NCBI GenBank assembly: GCA_016125005.1
Contig: WGMQ01000109.1
Span: forward strand, 1-34,729
Direction: 5' to 3'
Source of the DNA: a bacterium
GTDB lineage: Bacteria; Sumerlaeota; Sumerlaeia; SLMS01
Length of the DNA stretch: 34,729 nt
The notes beneath the pieces are model-generated. The model was given only the letters and a program-made list of their open reading frames with translations. It did no database searches and was not told the DNA's origin. Position numbers and translations under genes: made by a program. This document shows positions 33,337-34,729 of this stretch, piece by piece (position 1 is the first letter of the stretch; each line of letters begins with the position of its first letter).

Positions 33337-34729
33337 GGGAGAGGCGCTTCTCGGCTTCCTCGATGGCACCGGTGACCTCGTCAAGATTCACGGCGAATCG
33401 GGAGTCATCGATTTCCACGACGACCAGATAGCCGCGAGGCCCACCAGCGCGGACAAAAGCCTGTACCAGCGTCAATTGGTCGCTACTGGCGAGGACGCCG
33501 GTCTCCTTATCCCACCTCTCGTCGGTGACCAGACAGCCGGCTGACGGTGTGAAGGGGTAGTAGGGCTCGCCGACGTAGTACTCGGGATTGATGGTCGTTC
33601 CGTGACAGAGCATCTCGCTGCGACCCGCCTTGCCGGCAAGCCACGCTTCCTGCATCGGCTTATAGCCGTGCCACGACGGCGGCAGGAACTCGTTGTATAG
33701 ATTGATAGACCACTGCTCGTCGGAAGGAGCATGGCGGAAGTCGGAAAAAGGGGCCTCGAATGGGATCTCGGAAGCGAGGTAGGCCGTCGGCCCAATCCAG
33801 CGATTCTCCGCTGTTCCAGTGCCGACGATGGTGAAGACGCCCTGCGGCGTGTTGCCGTTGGTGATGGTGCCGGGCATGTCGGTGCGCGCATTGGCGAGTT
33901 GGGCGAGCGAGAAGATGGTCCCGTCCTCGCGCCTTACGAAGCGACCGCTCGCATCACGGATAACGATGAGACCCGGGTGACGGCGGTCGACGCGCTGGAA
34001 GCTGAATGCGACCGGCTTTCCCTTCGTGTAGGACCAGGCCAGCAGGTCTTCCAGCGGAGGGCGTGACATCACCCGCTCCACGCGAGGAATCGAGAGTTCA
34101 TCCAGCAGTGCTTCGATCCGCGGATCGTACTTGTCTGCATCGCCGGGGTTGGTGGCCTTCATGCGGGTGGATGCGATGTGGTTCAGGAGCGGCTGGCGGA
34201 ACTTGGCCTTTTCCGCCTCCGGATCGAGCCCCAGCGCGGCGCGTCCCCTGAGGATGCCATAGGCGATCATGGCGAATTCGCGGTCGGCGAACTTGTCCCC
34301 ATGATTTCTGAGCAGGTAGGTCAGATTACCCAGGATCTCCGGGTCTGTCTCGTCGTCCATTACGACGAAGGAATAGGCAGCGTAGAGCATGTACTGCTTG
34401 AACTTCTCGGGCTTGTTCGGCAGGTCCAGCATGTTCAACTTGAGCACGTCACGGGCTGTGTCGAGACGGGTATTGAAGAGGAGCGCCGTCCACATGGCAC
34501 CGGGCAGTTCCTTGTCCGCCTCCGGTCCCTTGGGGAGAGCCAGCTTGCGGTCGAGTTCCGCCAGTTCCTTCGTGCGAAGCTCCAACTCGCCGCGCGTGGT
34601 CGTCATGGTGGTCGAGAAGTCGGCGACCTTGAGGGCCAGCAACTCGGCGGCGCTCCGGCCGCGGGTCGGAAGCGAATCGTCGGCGTGGGATTCGGCGGCA
34701 ATCAGCATGACGGCGGCGGCGAGCAGGGC
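33323..34729 (-). CDS. Secreted L,D-transpeptidase-like (YkuD) protein, 5' end outside window
   Basis: The frame is open up to the right edge. Its first visible residues, ALLAAAVMLIAAESHADDS, are the hydrophobic core and cleavage region of a Sec signal peptide, so the true start lies beyond the window and the ATG at 34708 is internal. After a coiled or helical region (about 20-215) comes a beta-rich domain with IVIRDASGRFVR and PQGVFTIVGTGT. The motif LCHGTTINPEYYVG and then FTPSAGCLVTDERW follows: the HG...S.GC pattern of the YkuD active site. Such enzymes make 3-3 crosslinks or attach lipoproteins to peptidoglycan. The spacing between His-Gly and Ser-Ala-Gly-Cys differs somewhat from the commonest form, so the activity is a good guess rather than certain. 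Last 14 bases overlap the convergent cytochrome gene. Confidence 0.65.
   Translation of the reverse strand, partial: ALLAAAVMLIAAESHADDSLPTRGRSAAELLALKVADFSTTMTTTRGELELRTKELAELDRKLALPKGPEADKELPGAMWTALLFNTRLDTARDVLKLNMLDLPNKPEKFKQYMLYAAYSFVVMDDETDPEILGNLTYLLRNHGDKFADREFAMIAYGILRGRAALGLDPEAEKAKFRQPLLNHIASTRMKATNPGDADKYDPRIEALLDELSIPRVERVMSRPPLEDLLAWSYTKGKPVAFSFQRVDRRHPGLIVIRDASGRFVRREDGTIFSLAQLANARTDMPGTITNGNTPQGVFTIVGTGTAENRWIGPTAYLASEIPFEAPFSDFRHAPSDEQWSINLYNEFLPPSWHGYKPMQEAWLAGKAGRSEMLCHGTTINPEYYVGEPYYPFTPSAGCLVTDERWDKETGVLASSDQLTLVQAFVRAGGPRGYLVVVEIDDSRFAVNLDEVTGAIEEAEKRLSPSAQ

Overview
The window is a GC-rich, gene-dense bacterial chromosome segment with about 29 protein genes, no rRNA or tRNA, no CRISPR array and no insertion sequence that I can recognise. 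The cell is evidently Gram-negative: there is a type IV pilus secretin (PilQ) with its PilM-N-O-P inner-membrane partners, lipoboxes, a large YidC with a periplasmic domain, and a di-heme periplasmic-type oxidoreductase. The gene mix (pilMNOPQ, SthA, a BtpA-family protein, a FAD oxidoreductase with a golvesin-type C-terminal domain, LegB-like dehydratase, M55 peptidase, Gly/Arg-rich KhpB) fits an uncultured planctomycete-like, Hydrogenedentota-like or Sumerlaeota-like lineage. That placement is inference, not something the sequence proves.

Region by region. 1-1792 is a fused uroporphyrinogen-III methyltransferase/synthase (minus strand) running off the left edge, preceded by lysA (1888-3174). 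3247-3276 is a strong bidirectional terminator that closes the pil operon, which reads on the minus strand as pilM-pilN-pilO-pilP-like-pilQ (8880 down to 3296). Its 408-base non-coding leader (8881-9288) is packed with short perfect hairpins and is the best candidate here for an undescribed structured RNA. 9289-11121 is a btpA-pta pair. 11267-12031 is a LysM lipoprotein with its own terminator. 12279-14687 is a large FAD oxidoreductase on the plus strand, convergent with a small membrane protein and an M55 (DppA-type) aminopeptidase (14688-15876). purK (16029-17123) is convergent with a minus-strand cluster: acidic protein, LegB-like dehydratase, sugar-phosphate nucleotidyltransferase and a lipoprotein acetolactate decarboxylase (20240 down to 17149).

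20313-25333 (minus) holds a secreted protein with carboxypeptidase-regulatory-like repeats, soluble transhydrogenase sthA, a membrane protein and an Rsm22-type ribosomal methyltransferase-like protein. An FHA-PilZ fusion (25473-26303, plus) diverges from it and converges on pheS. From 27627 to 33336 the plus strand carries yidC, khpB/jag with an RGG-like tail, cysK and a di-heme oxidoreductase. The last one overlaps tail to tail with an L,D-transpeptidase-like gene that runs off the right edge.

Most of this is housekeeping or envelope biology. The items worth a second look are the pil leader RNA candidate, the FHA-PilZ fusion (a possible link between phosphorylation and cyclic-di-GMP signalling in a piliated cell), the KhpB low-complexity tail, the pilP-position protein with an added helical segment, and the repeated GTATAGAC octamer.
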